This document shows positions 21,871 to 34,200 of a stretch of 64,000 bases of DNA, piece after piece. The DNA is from Brachycybe producta. Its lineage: Eukaryota; Arthropoda; Diplopoda; Playtdesmida; Andrognathidae. The notes below the pieces were generated by a model. The model was not told the origin of the DNA and made no database searches. It saw only the letters and a program-made list of their open reading frames with translations. The stretch's first letter is position 1, and every line of letters starts with the position of its first letter. The position numbers and the translations under genes were made by a program. The stretch lies in contig JAUPFP010000099.1 of NCBI GenBank assembly GCA_036925085.1, positions 1-64,000 on the forward strand. The letters run 5' to 3'.

Positions 21871-21984
21871 CAAGTTGAAGTTCAAGTTGAAGTTCAAGTT
21901 GAAGTTCAAGTTGAAGTTCAAGTTGAAGTTCAAGTTGAAGTTCAAGTTGAAGTTCAAGTTGAAGTTCAAGTTGAAGTTCAAGTT
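21871..21984. repeat. CAAGTT array occupying the position of A2
   Basis: About nine to ten GAAGTTCAAGTT dimers without deviation. In the previous copy of the unit the same position holds 3.3 kb of GAAGTTAAAGTT. This marks where the AAAGTT-dominated half of the window gives way to the CAAGTT-dominated half. Confidence 0.85.
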
Positions 21985-22420
21985 GAAGTCGAAGTTAAAT
22001 TTCAAGTTGAGGTTGAAGTTGAAGTTGAAGTTGAAGTTGAAGTTGAAGTTGAAGTTGAAATTGAAGTTGAAGTTGAAGTTGAAGTTCAATTTGAAGTTAA
22101 AGTTGACTTTGAAGTTGAAGTTGATGTTGAAGTTGAATTCAGAGTTGAAGTTGAAGTCGAAGTTAAATTTCAAGTTGAAGCTGAAGTTGAAGTTGCAGTT
22201 AAAGTTGAAGTTGAATTTGAAGTTTAATTTGAAATTAAAGTTGAAGCTGAAGTTGAAGTTAAAGTTGAAGTTGAATTTGAAGTTGAAGTTGAAGTTGAAT
22301 TTGAAGTTGAATTTGAAGTTGAAGTTAAAGTTGAATTTGATAATGAAGTTGAAGTTGAAGTTGCAGTTGAAATTTAAGTTTAAGTTGAAGTTGAAACTAA
22401 AGTTGAAGTTGAAGTTGAAG
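21985..22420. repeat. Spacer block P, reference copy
   Basis: GTCGAAGTTAAATTTCAAG and GTTGAGGTTGAAG lead into GAAATTGAAG, CAATTTGAAG, GTTGACTTTG, an M2-type GAATTCAGAG, GAAGCTGAAG, GTTGCAGTTAAAG, GAAGTTTAATTTG, GTTGATAATGAAG-like sequence (GATAATG at 22,339), and GAAATTTAAGTTTAAG with GAAACTAAAG. P or its core recurs near 31,300, 39,743, 49,800, 55,545, 57,389 and 60,710. From the third copy onward there are sub-variants: GAATTTG replaces CAATTTG at 49,800 and later. It holds no CAAGTT dimers. Confidence 0.85.
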
Positions 22421-23003
22421 TTGAAGTTGAAGGTGAATTTGAAGTTGAAGTTGAAGTTAAAGTTGAAGTTGAAGTTGAAGTTGAAGTTGAAGTTGAAGTT
22501 GAAGTTAAAGTTAAAGTTGAGTTTGAAGTTGAAGTTGAAGTTGAAGTTGAAGTTGAAGTTGAAGTTGAAGTTGAAGTTGAAGTTGAAGTTGAAGTTAATG
22601 TTGAAGTTGCAGTTAAAGTTGAAGTTGAAATTAAAGTTGAAGTTGAAGTTGAAGTTGAATTTGAAGTTGAATTTAAAGTTAAAGTTGAAGTTGAATTTGA
22701 AGTTGAATTTGAAGTTGAATTTGAAGTTGAAATTGAAGTTGAAGTTGAAGTTGAAGTTGAAGTTGAAGTTGAAGTTGAAGTTGAAGTTAAAGTTGAGTTT
22801 GAAGTTGAAGTTGAAGTTGAAGTTGAAGTTGATGTTGAAGTTGAATTCAGAGTTGAAGTTGAAGTTGAAGTTAAATTTCAAGTTGAAGCTGAAGTTCAAG
22901 TTGAAGTTCAAGTTGAAGTTCAAGTTGAAGTACAAGTTGAAGTTCAAGTTGAAGTTCAAGTTGAAGTTCAAGTTGAAGTTCAAGTTGAAGTCGAAGTTAA
23001 ATT
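22421..23003. repeat. GAAGTT-rich block N with M2 and short CAAGTT array
   Basis: GAAGGTGAATTTG, a long stretch of plain GAAGTT with AAAGTTAAAG, then N markers (GTTAATG, GCAGTTAAAG, GAATTTGAAGTT units), GAATTCAGAG near 22,844 and about ten CAAGTT dimers. The M2 copy here reads GTTGAAGTTAAATTTC where most copies read GTCGAAGTTAAATTTC, so a CpG has been lost. Confidence 0.82.
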
Positions 23004-24147
23004 TCAAGTTGAAGTTGAAGTTGAGTTGAAGTTGAAGTTAAAGTTGAAGTTGAAGTTGAAGTTGAAGTTCAAGTTGAAGTTCAAGTTGCAGTTCAAGTTG
23101 AAGTTCAAGTTGAAGTTCAAGTTGAAGTTCAAGTTGAAGTCGAAGTTAAATTTCAAGTTGAATCTGAAGTTGAAGTTGAAGTTGAAATTGAAGTTGAAAT
23201 TAAAGTTGAAGTTGAAGTTGAAGTTAAAGTTGAGTTTGAAGTTGAAGTTGAAGTTGATGTTGAAGTTGAATTCAGAGTTGAAGTTGAAGTCGAAGTTAAA
23301 TTTCAAGATGAAGCTGAAGTTCAAGTTGATGTTCAAGTTGAAGTTCAAGTAGAAGTTCAAGTTGAAGTTCAAGTTGAAGTACAAGTTGAATTTCAAGTTG
23401 AAGTTCAAGTTGAAGTTCAAGTTGAAGTTCAAGTTGAAGTTCAAGTTGAAGTTCAAGTTGAAGTTCAAGTTGAAGTTCAAGTTGAAGTTCAAGTTGAAGT
23501 TCAAGTTGAAGTTCAAGTTGAAGTTTAAGTTGAAGTTCAAGTTGAAGTTCAAGTTGAAGTTCAAGTTGAAGTTCAAGTTGAAGTTCAAGTTGAAGTTCAA
23601 GTTGAAGTTCAAGTTGAAGTTCAAGTTGAAGTTCAAGTTGAAGTTCAAGTTGAAGTTCAAGTTGAAGTTCAAGTTGAAGTTCAAGTTGAAGTTCAAGTTG
23701 AAGTTCAAGTTGAAGTTCAAGTTGAAGTTCAAGTTGAAGTTCAAGTTGAAGTTCAAGTTGAAGTTCAAGTTGAAGTTCAAGTTGAAGTTCAAGTTGAAGT
23801 ACAAGTTGAAGTTCAAGTTAAAGTTCAAGTTGAAGTTCAAGTTGAAGTTCAAGTTGAAGTCGAAGTTAAATTTCAAGTTGAAGTTAAAGTTGAAGTTAAA
23901 GTTGAAGTTAAAGTTGAAGTTGAAGTTGAAGTTGAAGTTCAAGTTCAAGTTCAAGTTCAAGTTCAAGTTCAAGTTGAAGTTCAAGTTGAAGTTCAAGTTT
24001 AAGTTTAAGTTGAAGTTCAAGTTGAAGTTCAAGTTGAAGTTCAATTTGAAGTTCAAGTTGAAGTTCAAGTTGAAGTTCAAGTTGAAGTCGAAGTTAAATT
24101 TCAAGTTGAATCTGAAGTTGAAGTTAAAGTTGAAGTTGAAGTTGAAG
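23004..24147. repeat. S, M2 and CAAGTT arrays
   Basis: Module S near 23,021, a short CAAGTT array, GAATCTGAAG, M2 with an EcoRI site near 23,269, then a CAAGTT array of about 530 bp (23,329-23,860) with GTTTAAG and GTTAAAGTTCAAG interruptions. Next come GTCGAAG and three AAAGTT dimers, then about seven consecutive CAAGTT hexamers near 23,937-23,976, where the usual alternation with GAAGTT is absent. A last CAAGTT array leads into the M1 at 24,148. Confidence 0.85.
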
Positions 24148-27100
24148 TCAGAGTTGAACTTTGAAGTCGATGTTAAATTTCAAGTTGAATCTGAAGTTGA
24201 AGTTGAAGTTGAAATTGAAGTTGAAATTAAAGTTGAAGTTGAATTTGAAGTTAAAGTTGAGTTTGAAGTTGAAGTTGAAGTTGATGTTGAAGTTGAATTC
24301 AGAGTTGAAGTTGAAGTCGAAGTTAAATTTCAAGATGAAGCTGAAGTTCAAGTTGATGTTCAAGTTGAAGTTCAAGTAGAAGTTCAAGTTGAAGTTCAAG
24401 TTGAAGTACAAGTTGAATTTCAAGTTGAAGTTCAAGTTGAAGTTCAAGTTGAAGTTCAAGTTGAAGTTCAAGTTGAAGTTCAAGTTGAAGTTCAAGTTGA
24501 AGTTCAAGTTGAAGTTCAAGTTGAAGTTTAAGTTGAAGTTCAAGTTGAAGTTCAAGTTGAAGTTCAAGTTGAAGTTCAAGTTGAAGTTCAAGTTGAAGTT
24601 CAAGTTGAAGTTCAAGTTGAAGTTCAAGTTGAAGTTCAAGTTGAAGTTCAAGTTGAAGTTCAAGTTGAAGTTCAAGTTGAATTTCAAGTTGAAGTTCAAG
24701 TTGAAGTTCAAGTTGAAGTTCAAGTTGAAGTTCAAGTTGAAGTTCAAGTTGAAGTTCAAGTTGAAGTTTAAGTTGAAGTACAAGTTGAAGTTCAAGTTGA
24801 AGTTCAAGTTGAAGTTCAAGTTGAAGTTCAACTGGAAGTCGAAGTTAAATTTCAAGTTGAAGTTGAAGTTGAGTTGAAGTTGAAGTTAAAGTTGAAGTTG
24901 AAGTTGAAGTTCAAGTTCAAGTTCAAGTTCAAGTTGAAGTTCAAGTTGAAGTTCAAGTTGAAGTTCAAGTTTAAGTTGAAGTTGAAGTTCAAGTTGAAGT
25001 TCAAGTTGAAGTTCAGTTTGAAGTTCAAGTTGAAGTTCAAGTTGAAGTTCAAGTTGAAGTCGAAGTTAAATTTCAAGTTGAATCTGAAGTTGAAGTTAAA
25101 GTTGAAGTTGAAGTTGAAGTCAGAGTTGAACTTTGAAGTCGATGTTAAATTTCAAGTTGAATCTGAAGTTGAAGTTGAAGTTGAAATTGAAGTTGAAATT
25201 AAAGTTGAAGTTGAAGTTGAAGTTAAAGTTGAGTTTGAAGTTGAAGTTGAAGTTGATGTTGAAGTTGAATTCAGAGTTGAAGTTGAAGTCGAAGTTAAAT
25301 TTCAAGATGAAGCTGAAGTTCAAGTTGATGTTCAAGTTGAAGTTCAAGTAGAAGTTCAAGTTGAAGTTCAAGTTGAAGTACAAGTTGAATTTCAAGTTGA
25401 AGTTCAAGTTGAAGTTCAAGTTGAAGTTCAAGTTGAAGTTCAAGTTGAAGTTCAAGTTGAAGTTCAAGTTGAAGTTCAAGTTGAAGTTCAAGTTGAAGTT
25501 CAAGTTGAAGTTCAAGTTGAAGTTCAAGTTGAAGTTCAAGTTGAAGTTCAAGTTGAAGTTCAAGTTGAAGTTCAAGTTGAAGTTCAAGTTGAAGTTCAAG
25601 TTGAAGTTCAAGTTGAAGTTCAAGTTGAAGTTCAAGTTGAAGTTCAAGTTGAAGTTCAAGTTGAAGTTCAAGTTGAAGTTCAAGTTGAAGTTCAAGTTGA
25701 AGTTCAAGTTGAAGTTCAAGTTGAAGTCGAAGTTAAATTTCAAGTTGAGGTTGAAGTTGAAGTTGAAGTTGAAGTTGAAGTTGAAGTTGAAGTTGAAGTT
25801 GAAATTGCAGTTGAAGTTGAAATTGAATTTAAAGTTGGAGTTGAAGTTGAAGTTGAAGTTGAAGTTGAAGTTGAATTCAGAGTTGAAGTTGAAGTCGAAG
25901 TTAAATTTCAAGTTGAAGCTGAAGTTCAAGTTGAAGTTCAAGTTGAAGTTCAAGTTGAAGTTCAAGTTGAAGTTCAAGTTGAAGTTCAAGTTGAAGTTCA
26001 AGTTGAAGTTCAAGTTGAAGTTCAAGTTGAAGTTGAAGTTGAAGTTCAAGTTGAAGTTCAAGTTGAAGTTCAAGTTGAAGTTCAAGTTGAAGTTCAAGTT
26101 CAAGTTCAAGTTAAAGTTCAAGTTGAAGTTCAAGTTTAAGTTTAAGTTGAAGTTCAAGTTGAAGTTCAAGTTGAAGTTCAAGTTGAAGTTCAAGTTGAAG
26201 TTCAAGTTGAAGTTGAAGTTAAAGTTGAAATTGAAGTTGAAGCTGAAGTTGAAGTTAAAGTTGCAGTTAAACTTGAAGTTAAAATTGAAGTTGAAGTTAA
26301 AGTTGAAGTTGCAGTTGAAATTGCAGTTGACATTTAAGTTTAAGTTGAAGTTGAAACTAAAGTTGAAGTTGAAGTTGAAGTTGAAGTTGAAGTTGAAATT
26401 GAGATGGAGTTAATGTTGAAGTTAAAATTGAAGTTGAAGGTGAATTTGAAGTTGAAGTTGAAGTTAAAGTTGAAGTTGAAGTTGAAGTTGAGGTTGAAGT
26501 TAAAGTTAAAGTTAAAGTTGAGTTTGAAGTTGAAGTTGAAGTTGAAGTTGAAGTTGAAGTTAAAATTGAAGTCGAAGCTGAAGTTGAAGTTAAAGTTGCA
26601 GTTAAACTTGAAGTTAAAATTGAAGTTGAAGTTAAAGTTGAAGTTGCAGTTGAAATTGCAGTTGACATTTAAGTTTAAGTTGAAGTTGAAACTAAAGTTG
26701 AAGTTGAAGTTGAAGTGGAAGTTTAAGTTGAAGTTCAAGTTGAAGTTCAAGTTGAAGTTCAAGTTGAAGTTCAAGTTGAAGTTCAAGTTAAAGTTCAAGT
26801 TGAAGTTCAAGTTGAAGTTCAAGTTGAAGTTCAAGTTGAAGTTCAAGTTGAAGTTCAAGTTGAAGTTCAAGTTGAAGTTCAAGTTGAAGTTCAAGTTGAA
26901 GTTCAAGTTGAAGTTCAAGTTGAAGTTCAAGTTGAAGTTCAAGTTGAAGTTCAAGTTGAAGTTCAAGTTGAAGTTCAAGTTGAAGTTCAAGTTGAAGTTC
27001 AAGTTGAAGTACAAGTTGAAGTTCAAGTTGAAGTTCAAGTTGAAGTTCAAGTTGAAGTCGAAGTTAAATTTCAAGTTGAAGTTGAAGTTGAGTTGAAGTT

Positions 27101-27326
27101 GAAGTTAAAGTTGAAGTTGAAGTTGAAGTTCAAGTTCAAGTTCAAGTTCAAGTTAAAGTTCAAGTTGAAGTTCAAGTTGATGTTCAAGTTTAAGTTTAAG
27201 TTGAAGTTCAAGTTGAAGTTCAATTTGAAGTTCAAGTTGAAGTTCAAGTTGAAGTTCAAGTTGAAGTCGAAGTTAAATTTCAAGTTGAATCTGAAGTTGA
27301 AGTTAAAGTTGAAGTTGAAGTTGAAG
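24148..27326. repeat. 3.1-3.5 kb higher-order repeat, copy a
   Basis: Order: M1, M2, CAAGTT array (24,345-24,835), S, consecutive CAAGTT run, M1 (25,120), M2, CAAGTT array (25,320-25,722), a GAGGTTGAAG block with GTTGGAG, M2, CAAGTT array, then M3 and M4 twice (M3 near 26,325 and 26,660; M4 near 26,395), CAAGTT array (26,720-27,052), S, and the M1 that opens the next copy. It matches 27,327-30,797 with offsets rising from 3,113-3,179 in the left half to 3,471-3,495 in the right half. The difference comes mainly from array length. Confidence 0.87.
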
Positions 27327-30300
27327 TCAGAGTTGAACTTTGAAGTCGATGTTAAATTTCAAGTTGAATCTGAAGTTGAAGTTGAAGTTGAAATTGAAGT
27401 TGAAATTAAAGTTGAAGTTGAAGTTGAAGTTGAAGTTAAAGTTGAGTTTGAAGTTGAAGTTGAAGTTGATGTTGAAGTTGAATTCAGAGTTGAAGTTGAA
27501 GTCGAAGTTAAATTTCAAGATGAAGCTGAAGTTCAAGTTGATGTTCAAGTTTAAGTTTAAGTAGAAGTTCAAGTTGAAGTTCAAGTTGAAGTACAAGTAG
27601 AATTTCAAGTTGAAGTTCAAGTTGAAGTTCAAGTTGAAGTTCAAGTTGAAGTTCAAGTTGAAGTTCAAGTTGAAGTTCAAGTTGAAGTTCAAGTTGAAGT
27701 TCAAGTTGAAGTTCAAGTTGAAGTTCAAGTTGAAGTTCAAGTTGAAGTTCAAGTTGAAGTTCAAGTTGAAGTTCAAGTTGAATTTCAAGTTGAAGTTCAA
27801 GTTGAAGTTCAAGTTGAAGTTCAAGTTGAAGTTCAAGTTGAAGTTCAAGTTGAAGTTCAAGTTGAAGTTCAAGTTGAAGTTCAAGTTGAAGTACAAGTTG
27901 AAGTTCAAGTTGAAGTTCAAGTTGAAGTTCAAGTTGAAGTTCAACTGGAAGTCGAAGTTAAATTTCAAGTTGAAGTTGAAGTTGAGTTGAAGTTGAAGTT
28001 AAAGTTGAAGTTGAAGTTGAAGTTCAAGTTCAAGTTCAAGTTCAAGTTGAAGTTCAAGTTGAAGTTCAAGTTGAAGTTCAAGTTTAAGTTTAAGTTGAAG
28101 TTCAAGTTGAAGTTCAAGTTGAAGTTCAGTTTGAAGTTCAAGTTGAAGTTCAAGTTGAAGTTCAAGTTGAAGTTCAAGTTGAAGTTCAAGTTGAAGTCGA
28201 AGTTAAATTTCAAGTTGAATCTGAAGTTGAAGTTAAAGTTGAAGTTGAAGTTGAAGTCAGAGTCGAACTTTGAAGTCGATGTTAAATTTCAAGTTGAATC
28301 TGAAGTTGAAGTTGAAGTTGAAATTGAAGTTGAAATTAAAGTTGAAGTTGAAGTTGAAGTTAAAGTTGAGTTTGAAGTTGAAGTTGAAGTTGATGTTGAA
28401 GTTGAATTCAGAGTTGAAGTTGAAGTCGAAGTTAAATTTCAAGATGAAGCTGAAGTTCAAGTTGATGTTCAAGTTGAAGTTCAAGTAGAAGTTCAAGTTG
28501 AAGTTCAAGTTGAAGTACAAGTTGAATTTCAAGTTGAAGTTCAAGTTCAAGTTCAAGTTGAAGTTCAAGTTGAAGTTCAAGTTGAAGTTCAAGTTGAAGT
28601 TCAAGTTGAAGTTCAAGTTGAAGTTCAAGTTGAAGTTCAAGTTGAAGTTCAAGTTGAAGTTCAAGTTGAAGTTCAAGTTGAAGTTCAAGTTGAAGTTCAA
28701 GTTGAAGTTCAAGTTGAAGTTCAAGTTGAAGTTCAAGTTGAAGTTCAAGTTGAAGTTCAAGTTGAAGTTCAAGTTGAAGTTCAAGTTGAAGTTCAAGTTG
28801 AAGTTCAAGTTGAAGTTCAAGTTGAAGTTCAAGTTGAAGTTCAAGTTGAAGTTCAAGTTGAAGTTCAAGTTGAAGTTCAAGTTGAAGTTCAAGTTGAAGT
28901 TCAAGTTGAAGTTCAAGTTGAAGTCGAAGTTAAATTTCAAGTTGAGGTTGAAGTTGAAGTTGAAGTTGAAGTTGAAGTTGAAGTTGAAGTTGAAGTTGAA
29001 ATTGCAGTTGAAGTTGAAATTGAATTTAAAGTTGGAGTTGAAGTTGAAGTTGAGTTGAAGTTGAAGTTAAAAATGAAGTTGAAGTTAAGTTGAAGTTCAA
29101 GTTGAAGTTCAAGTTGAAGTTCAAGTTGAAGTTCAAGTTGAAGTTCAAGTTGAAGTTTAAGTTGAAGTTCAAGTTGAAGTTCAAGTTGAAGTTCAAGTTG
29201 AAGTTCAAGTTGAAGTTCAAGTTGAAGTTCAAGTTGAAGTTCAAGTTGAAGTTCAAGTTGAAGTTCAAGTTGAAGTTCAAGTTGATGTTCAAGTTGAAGT
29301 TCAAGTTGAAGTTCAAGTTGAAGTTGAAGTTAAAGTTGAGTTTGAAGTTGAAGTTGAAGTTGAAGTTGAAGTTGAAGTTGAATTCAGAGTTGAAGTTGAA
29401 GTCGAAGTTAAATTTCAAGTTGAAGCTGAAGTTCAAGTTGAAGTTCAAGTTGAAGTTCAAGTTGAAGTTCAAGTTGAAGTTCAAGTTGAAGTTCAAGTTG
29501 AAGTTCAAGTTGAAGTTCAAGTTGAAGTTCAAGTTGAAGTTCAAGTTGAAGTTCAAGTTGAAGTTCAAGTTGAAGTTCAAGTTGAAGTTCAAGTTCAAGT
29601 TCAAGTTAAAGTTCAAGTTGAAGTTCAAGTTGAAGTTCAAGTTGAAGTTCAAGTTGAAGTTCAAGTTGAAGTTCAAGTTGAAGTTCAAGTTGAAGTTCAA
29701 GTTGAAGTTGAAGTTAAAGTTGAAATTGAAGTTGAAGCTGAAGTTGAAGTTAAAGTTGCAGTTAAACTTGAAGTTAAAATTGAAGTTGAAGTTAAAGTTG
29801 AAGTTGCAGTTGAAATTGCAGTTGACATTTAAGTTTAAGTTGAAGTTGAAACTAAAGTTGAAGTTGAAGTTGAAGTTGAAGTTGAAGTTGAAATTGAGAT
29901 GGAGTTAATGTTGAAGTTAAAATTGAAGTTGAAGGTGAATTTGAATTTGAAGTTGAAGTTAAAGTTGAAGTTGAAGTTGAAGTTGAGGTTGAAGTTAAAG
30001 TTAAAGTTAAAGTTGAGTTTGAAGTTGAAGTTGAAGTTGAAGTTGAAGTTGAAGTTAAAATTGAAGTCGAAGCTGAAGTTGAAGTTAAAGTTGCAGTTAA
30101 ACTTGAAGTTAAAATTGAAGTTGAAGTTAAAGTTGAAGTTGCAGTTGAAATTGCAGTTGACATTTAAGTTTAAGTTGAAGTTGAAACTAAAGTTGAAGTT
30201 GAAGTTGAAGTGGAAGTTTAAGTTGAAGTTCAAGTTGAAGTTCAAGTTGAAGTTCAAGTTGAAGTTCAAGTTAAAGTTCAAGTTGAAGTTCAAGTTGAAG

Positions 30301-30797
30301 TTCAAGTTGAAGTTCAAGTTGAAGTTCAAGTTGAAGTTCAAGTTGAAGTTCAAGTTGAAGTTCAAGTTGAAGTTCAAGTTGAAGTTCAAGTTGAAGTTCA
30401 AGTTGAAGTTCAAGTTGAAGTTCAAGTTGAAGTTCAAGTTGAAGTTCAAGTTGAAGTTCAAGTTGAAGTTCAAGTTGAAGTACAAGTTGAAGTTCAAGTT
30501 GAAGTTCAAGTTGAAGTTCAAGTTGAAGTCGAAGTTAAATTTCAAGTTGAAGTTGAAGTTGAGTTGAAGTTGAAGTTAAAGTTGAAGTTGAAGTTCAAGT
30601 TCAAGTTCAAGTTCAAGTTCAAGTTCAAGTTCAAGTTGAAGTTCAAGTTGATGTTCAAGTTTAAGTTTAAGTTGAAGTTCAAGTTGAAGTTCAATTTGAA
30701 GTTCAAGTTGAAGTTCAAGTTGAAGTTCAAGTTGAAGTCGAAGTTAAATTTCAAGTTGAATCTGAAGTTGAAGTTAAAGTTGAAGTTGAAGTTGAAG
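27327..30797. repeat. 3.1-3.5 kb higher-order repeat, copy b
   Basis: Second copy of the 24,148-27,326 unit with the same module order. Shared rare variants prove common descent: CAACTGGAAGTCGAAG near 24,831 and 27,944, CAGTTTGAAG near 25,014 and 28,127, and GAAGTGGAAGTTTAAG near 26,714 and 30,209. Differences include an extra S-like segment with AAAAATGAAG near 29,069 and an additional CAAGTT array at 29,092-29,320, which lengthens this copy. Confidence 0.87.
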
Positions 30798-31299
30798 TCA
30801 GAGTTGAACTTTGAAGTCGATGTTAAATTTCAAGTTGAATCTGAAGTTGAAGTTGAAGTTGAAATTGAAGTTGAAATTAAAGTTGAAGTTGAAGTTGAAG
30901 TTAAAGTTGAGTTTGAAGTTGAAGTTGAAGTTGATGTTGAAGTTGAATTCAGAGTTGAAGTTGAAGTCGAAGTTAAATTTCAAGATGAAGCTGAAGTTCA
31001 AGTTGATGTTCAAGTTGAAGTTCAAGTAGAAGTTCAAGTTGAAGTTCAAGTTGAAGTACAAGTAGAATTTCAAGTTGAAGTTCAAGTTGAAGTTCAAGTT
31101 GAAGTTCAAGTTGAAGTTCAAGTTGAAGTTCAAGTTGAAGTTCAAGTTGAAGTTCAAGTTGAAGTTCAAGTTGAAGTTCAAGTTGAAGTTCAAGTTGAAG
31201 TTCAAGTTGAAGTTCAAGTTGAAGTTCAAGTTGAAGTTCAAGTTGAAGTTCAAGTTGAAGTTCAAGTTGAAGTTCAAGTTGAAGTTCAAGTTGAAGTTC
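30798..31299. repeat. M1, M2 and CAAGTT array opening the 8.4-kb HOR
   Basis: M1 at 30,798, M2 with an EcoRI site near 30,948, then a CAAGTT array to about 31,300 with GTAGAAG, GTACAAG and GTAGAATTTC markers inherited from the preceding 3-kb unit. The array passes into GAGGTTGAAG of block P without the usual GTCGAAG. Confidence 0.85.
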
Positions 31300-34200
31300 A
31301 AGTTGAGGTTGAAGTTGAAGTTGAAGTTGAAGTTGAAGTTGAAGTTGAAGTTGAAGTTGAAATTGAAGTTGAAGTTGAAGTTGAAGTTCAATTTGAAGTT
31401 AAAGTTGACTTTGAAGTTGAAGTTGATGTTGAAGTTGAATTCAGAGTTGAAGTTGAAGTCGAAGTTAAATTTCAAGTTGAAGCTGAAGTTGAAGTTGCAG
31501 TTAAAGTTGAAGTTGAATTTGAAGTTTAATTTGAAATTAAAGTTGAAGCTGAAGTTGAAGTTAAAGTTGAAGTTGAATTTGAAGTTGAAGTTGAAGTTGA
31601 ATTTGAAGTTGAATTTGAAGTTGAAGTTAAAGTTGAATTTGATAATGAAGTTGAAGTTGAAGTTGCAGTTGAAATTTAAGTTTAAGTTGAAGTTGAAACT
31701 AAAGTTGAAGTTGAAGTTGAAGTTGAAGTTGAAGGTGAATTTGAAGTTGAAGTTGAATTTAAAGTTGAAGTTGAAGTTGAAGTTGAAGTTGAAGTTGAAG
31801 TTAAAGTTAAAGTTGAGTTTGAAGTTGAAGTTGAAGTTGAAGTTGAAGTTGAAGTTGAAGTTGAAGTTAATGTTGAAGTTGCAGTTAAAGTTGAAGTTGA
31901 AATTAAAGTTGAAGTTGAAGTTGAAGTTGAATTTGAAGTTGAATTTAAAGTTAAAGTTGAAGTTGAATTTGAAGTTGAATTTGAAGTTGAATTTGAAGTT
32001 GAATTTGAAGTTGAATTTGAAGTTGAATTTGAAGTTGAATTTGAAGTTGAATTTGAAGTTGAATTTTTAAGTTGAATTTGAAGTTGAATTTGAAGTTGAA
32101 TTTGAAGTTGAATTTGAAGTTGAATTTGAAGTTGAAGTTAAAGTTGAAATTGAAGTTGAAGCTGAAGTTGAAGTTAAAGTTGCAGTTAAACTTGAAGTTA
32201 AAATTGTAGTTGAAGTTAAAGTTGAAGTTGCAGTTGAAATTGCAGTTGACATTTAAGTTGAAGTTGAAGTTGAAACTAAAGTTGAAGTTGAAGTTGAAGT
32301 TGAAGTTGAAATTTCAGTTGAAGGTGAATTTGAAGTTGAAGTTGAAGTTGAAGTTGAAGTTGAAGTTGAAATTGAGATGGAGTTAATGTTGAAGTTAAAA
32401 TTGAAGTAAAAGTTAAAGTTGAAGTTGCAGTTGAAGTTGAAGTTAAAGTTGAAGTTGAAGTTGAAGTTGAAGTTCAAGTTCAAGTTCAAGTTGAAGTTCA
32501 AGTTGAAGTTCAAGTTGAAGTTCAAGTTGAAGTTCAAGTTGAAGTTCAAGTTGAAGTTCAAGTTGAAGTTCAAGTTGAAGTTCAAGTTGAAGTTCAAGTT
32601 GAAGTTCAAGTTCAAGTTGAAGTTCAAGTTGAAGTTCAAGTTGAAGTTCAAGTTGAAGTTCAAGTTGAAGTTCAAGTTGAAGTTCAAGTTGAAGTTCAAG
32701 TTGAAGTTCAAGTTGAAGTTCAAGTTGAAGTTCAAGTTGAAGTTGAAGTTAAAGTTGAGTTTGAAGTTGAAGTTGAAGTTGAAGTTGAAGTTGAAGTTGA
32801 ATTCAGAGTTGAAGTTGAAGTCAAAGTTAAATTTCAAGTTGAAGCTGAAGTTCAAGTTGAAGTTCAAGTTGAAGTTCAAGTTGAAGTTCAAGTTGAAGTT
32901 CAAGTTGAAGTTCAAGTTGAAGTTCAAGTTGAAGTTCAAGTTGAAGTTCAAGTTGAAGTTCAAGTTGAAGTTCAAGTTGAAGTTCAAGTTGAAGTTTAAG
33001 TTGAAGTTCAAGTTGAAGTTCAAGTTGAAGTTCAAGTTGAAGTTCAAGTTGAAGTTCAAGTTAAAGTTCAAGTTGAAGTTCAAGTTGAAGTTCAAGTTGA
33101 AGTTCAAGTTGAAGTTCAAGTTGAAGTTCAAGTTGAAGTTCAAGTTGAAGTTCAAGTTGAAGTTCAAGTTGAAGTTCAAGTTGAAGTACAAGTTGAAGTT
33201 AAAGTTGAAATTGAAGTTGAAGCTGAAGTTGAAGTTAAAGTTGCAGTTAAACTTGAAGTTAAAATTGAAGTTGAAGTTAAAGTTGAAGTTGCAGTTGAAA
33301 TTGCAGTTGACATTTAAGTTTAAGTTGAAGTTGAAACTAAAGTTGAAGTTGAAGTTGAAGTTGAAGTTGAAGTTGAAGTTGAAGTTGAAGTTGAAGTTAA
33401 TGTTGAAGTTGCAGTTAAAGTTGAAGTTGAAATTAAAGTTGAAGTTGAAGTTGAAGTTGAAGTTGAATTTGAAGTTGAATTTAAAGTTAAAGTTGAAGTT
33501 GAATTTGAAGTTGAATTTGAAGTTGAATTTGAAGTTGAATTTGAAGTTGAATTTGAAGTTGAATTTGAAGTTGAATTTGAAGTTGAATTTGAAGTTGAAT
33601 TTTTAAGTTGAATTTGAAGTTGAATTTGAAGTTGAATTTGAAGTTGAATTTGAAGTTGAATTTGAAGTTGAAGTTAAAGTTGAAATTGAAGTTGAAGCTG
33701 AAGTTGAAGTTAAAGTTGCAGTTAAACTTGAAGTTAAAATTGTAGTTGAAGTTAAAGTTGAAGTTGCAGTTGAAATTGCAGTTGACATTTAAGTTGAAGT
33801 TGAAGTTGAAACTAAAGTTGAAGTTGAAGTTGAAGTTGAAGTTGAAATTTCAGTTGAAGGTGAATTTGAAGTTGAAGTTGAAGTTGAAGTTGAAGTTGAA
33901 ATTGAGATGGAGTTAATGTTGAAGTTAAAATTGAAGTAAAAGTTAAAGTTGAAGTTGCAGTTGAAGTTGAAGTTAAAGTTGAAGTTGAAGTTGAAGTTGA
34001 AGTTCAAGTTCAAGTTCAAGTTGAAGTTCAAGTTGAAGTTCAAGTTGAAGTTCAAGTTGAAGTTCAAGTTGAAGTTCAAGTTGAAGTTCAAGTTGAAGTT
34101 CAAGTTGAAGTTCAAGTTGAAGTTCAAGTTGAAGTTCAAGTTGAAGTTCAAGTTCAAGTTGAAGTTCAAGTTGAAGTTCAAGTTGAAGTTCAAGTTGAAG

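Noticed and set aside
24345..24835. CRISPR array
   Set aside because: There are no unique spacers between repeats and no cas genes. Repeat and spacer would both be the same hexamer.
26357..26668. Minus-strand Ser/Thr-rich frames (STST...), recurring at 29,852, 34,975, 43,484, 50,626, 56,368, 58,137 and 61,520
   Set aside because: They resemble low-complexity mucin-like proteins but are the third reading frame of the hexamer between two M3 modules. They recur because the HOR recurs.
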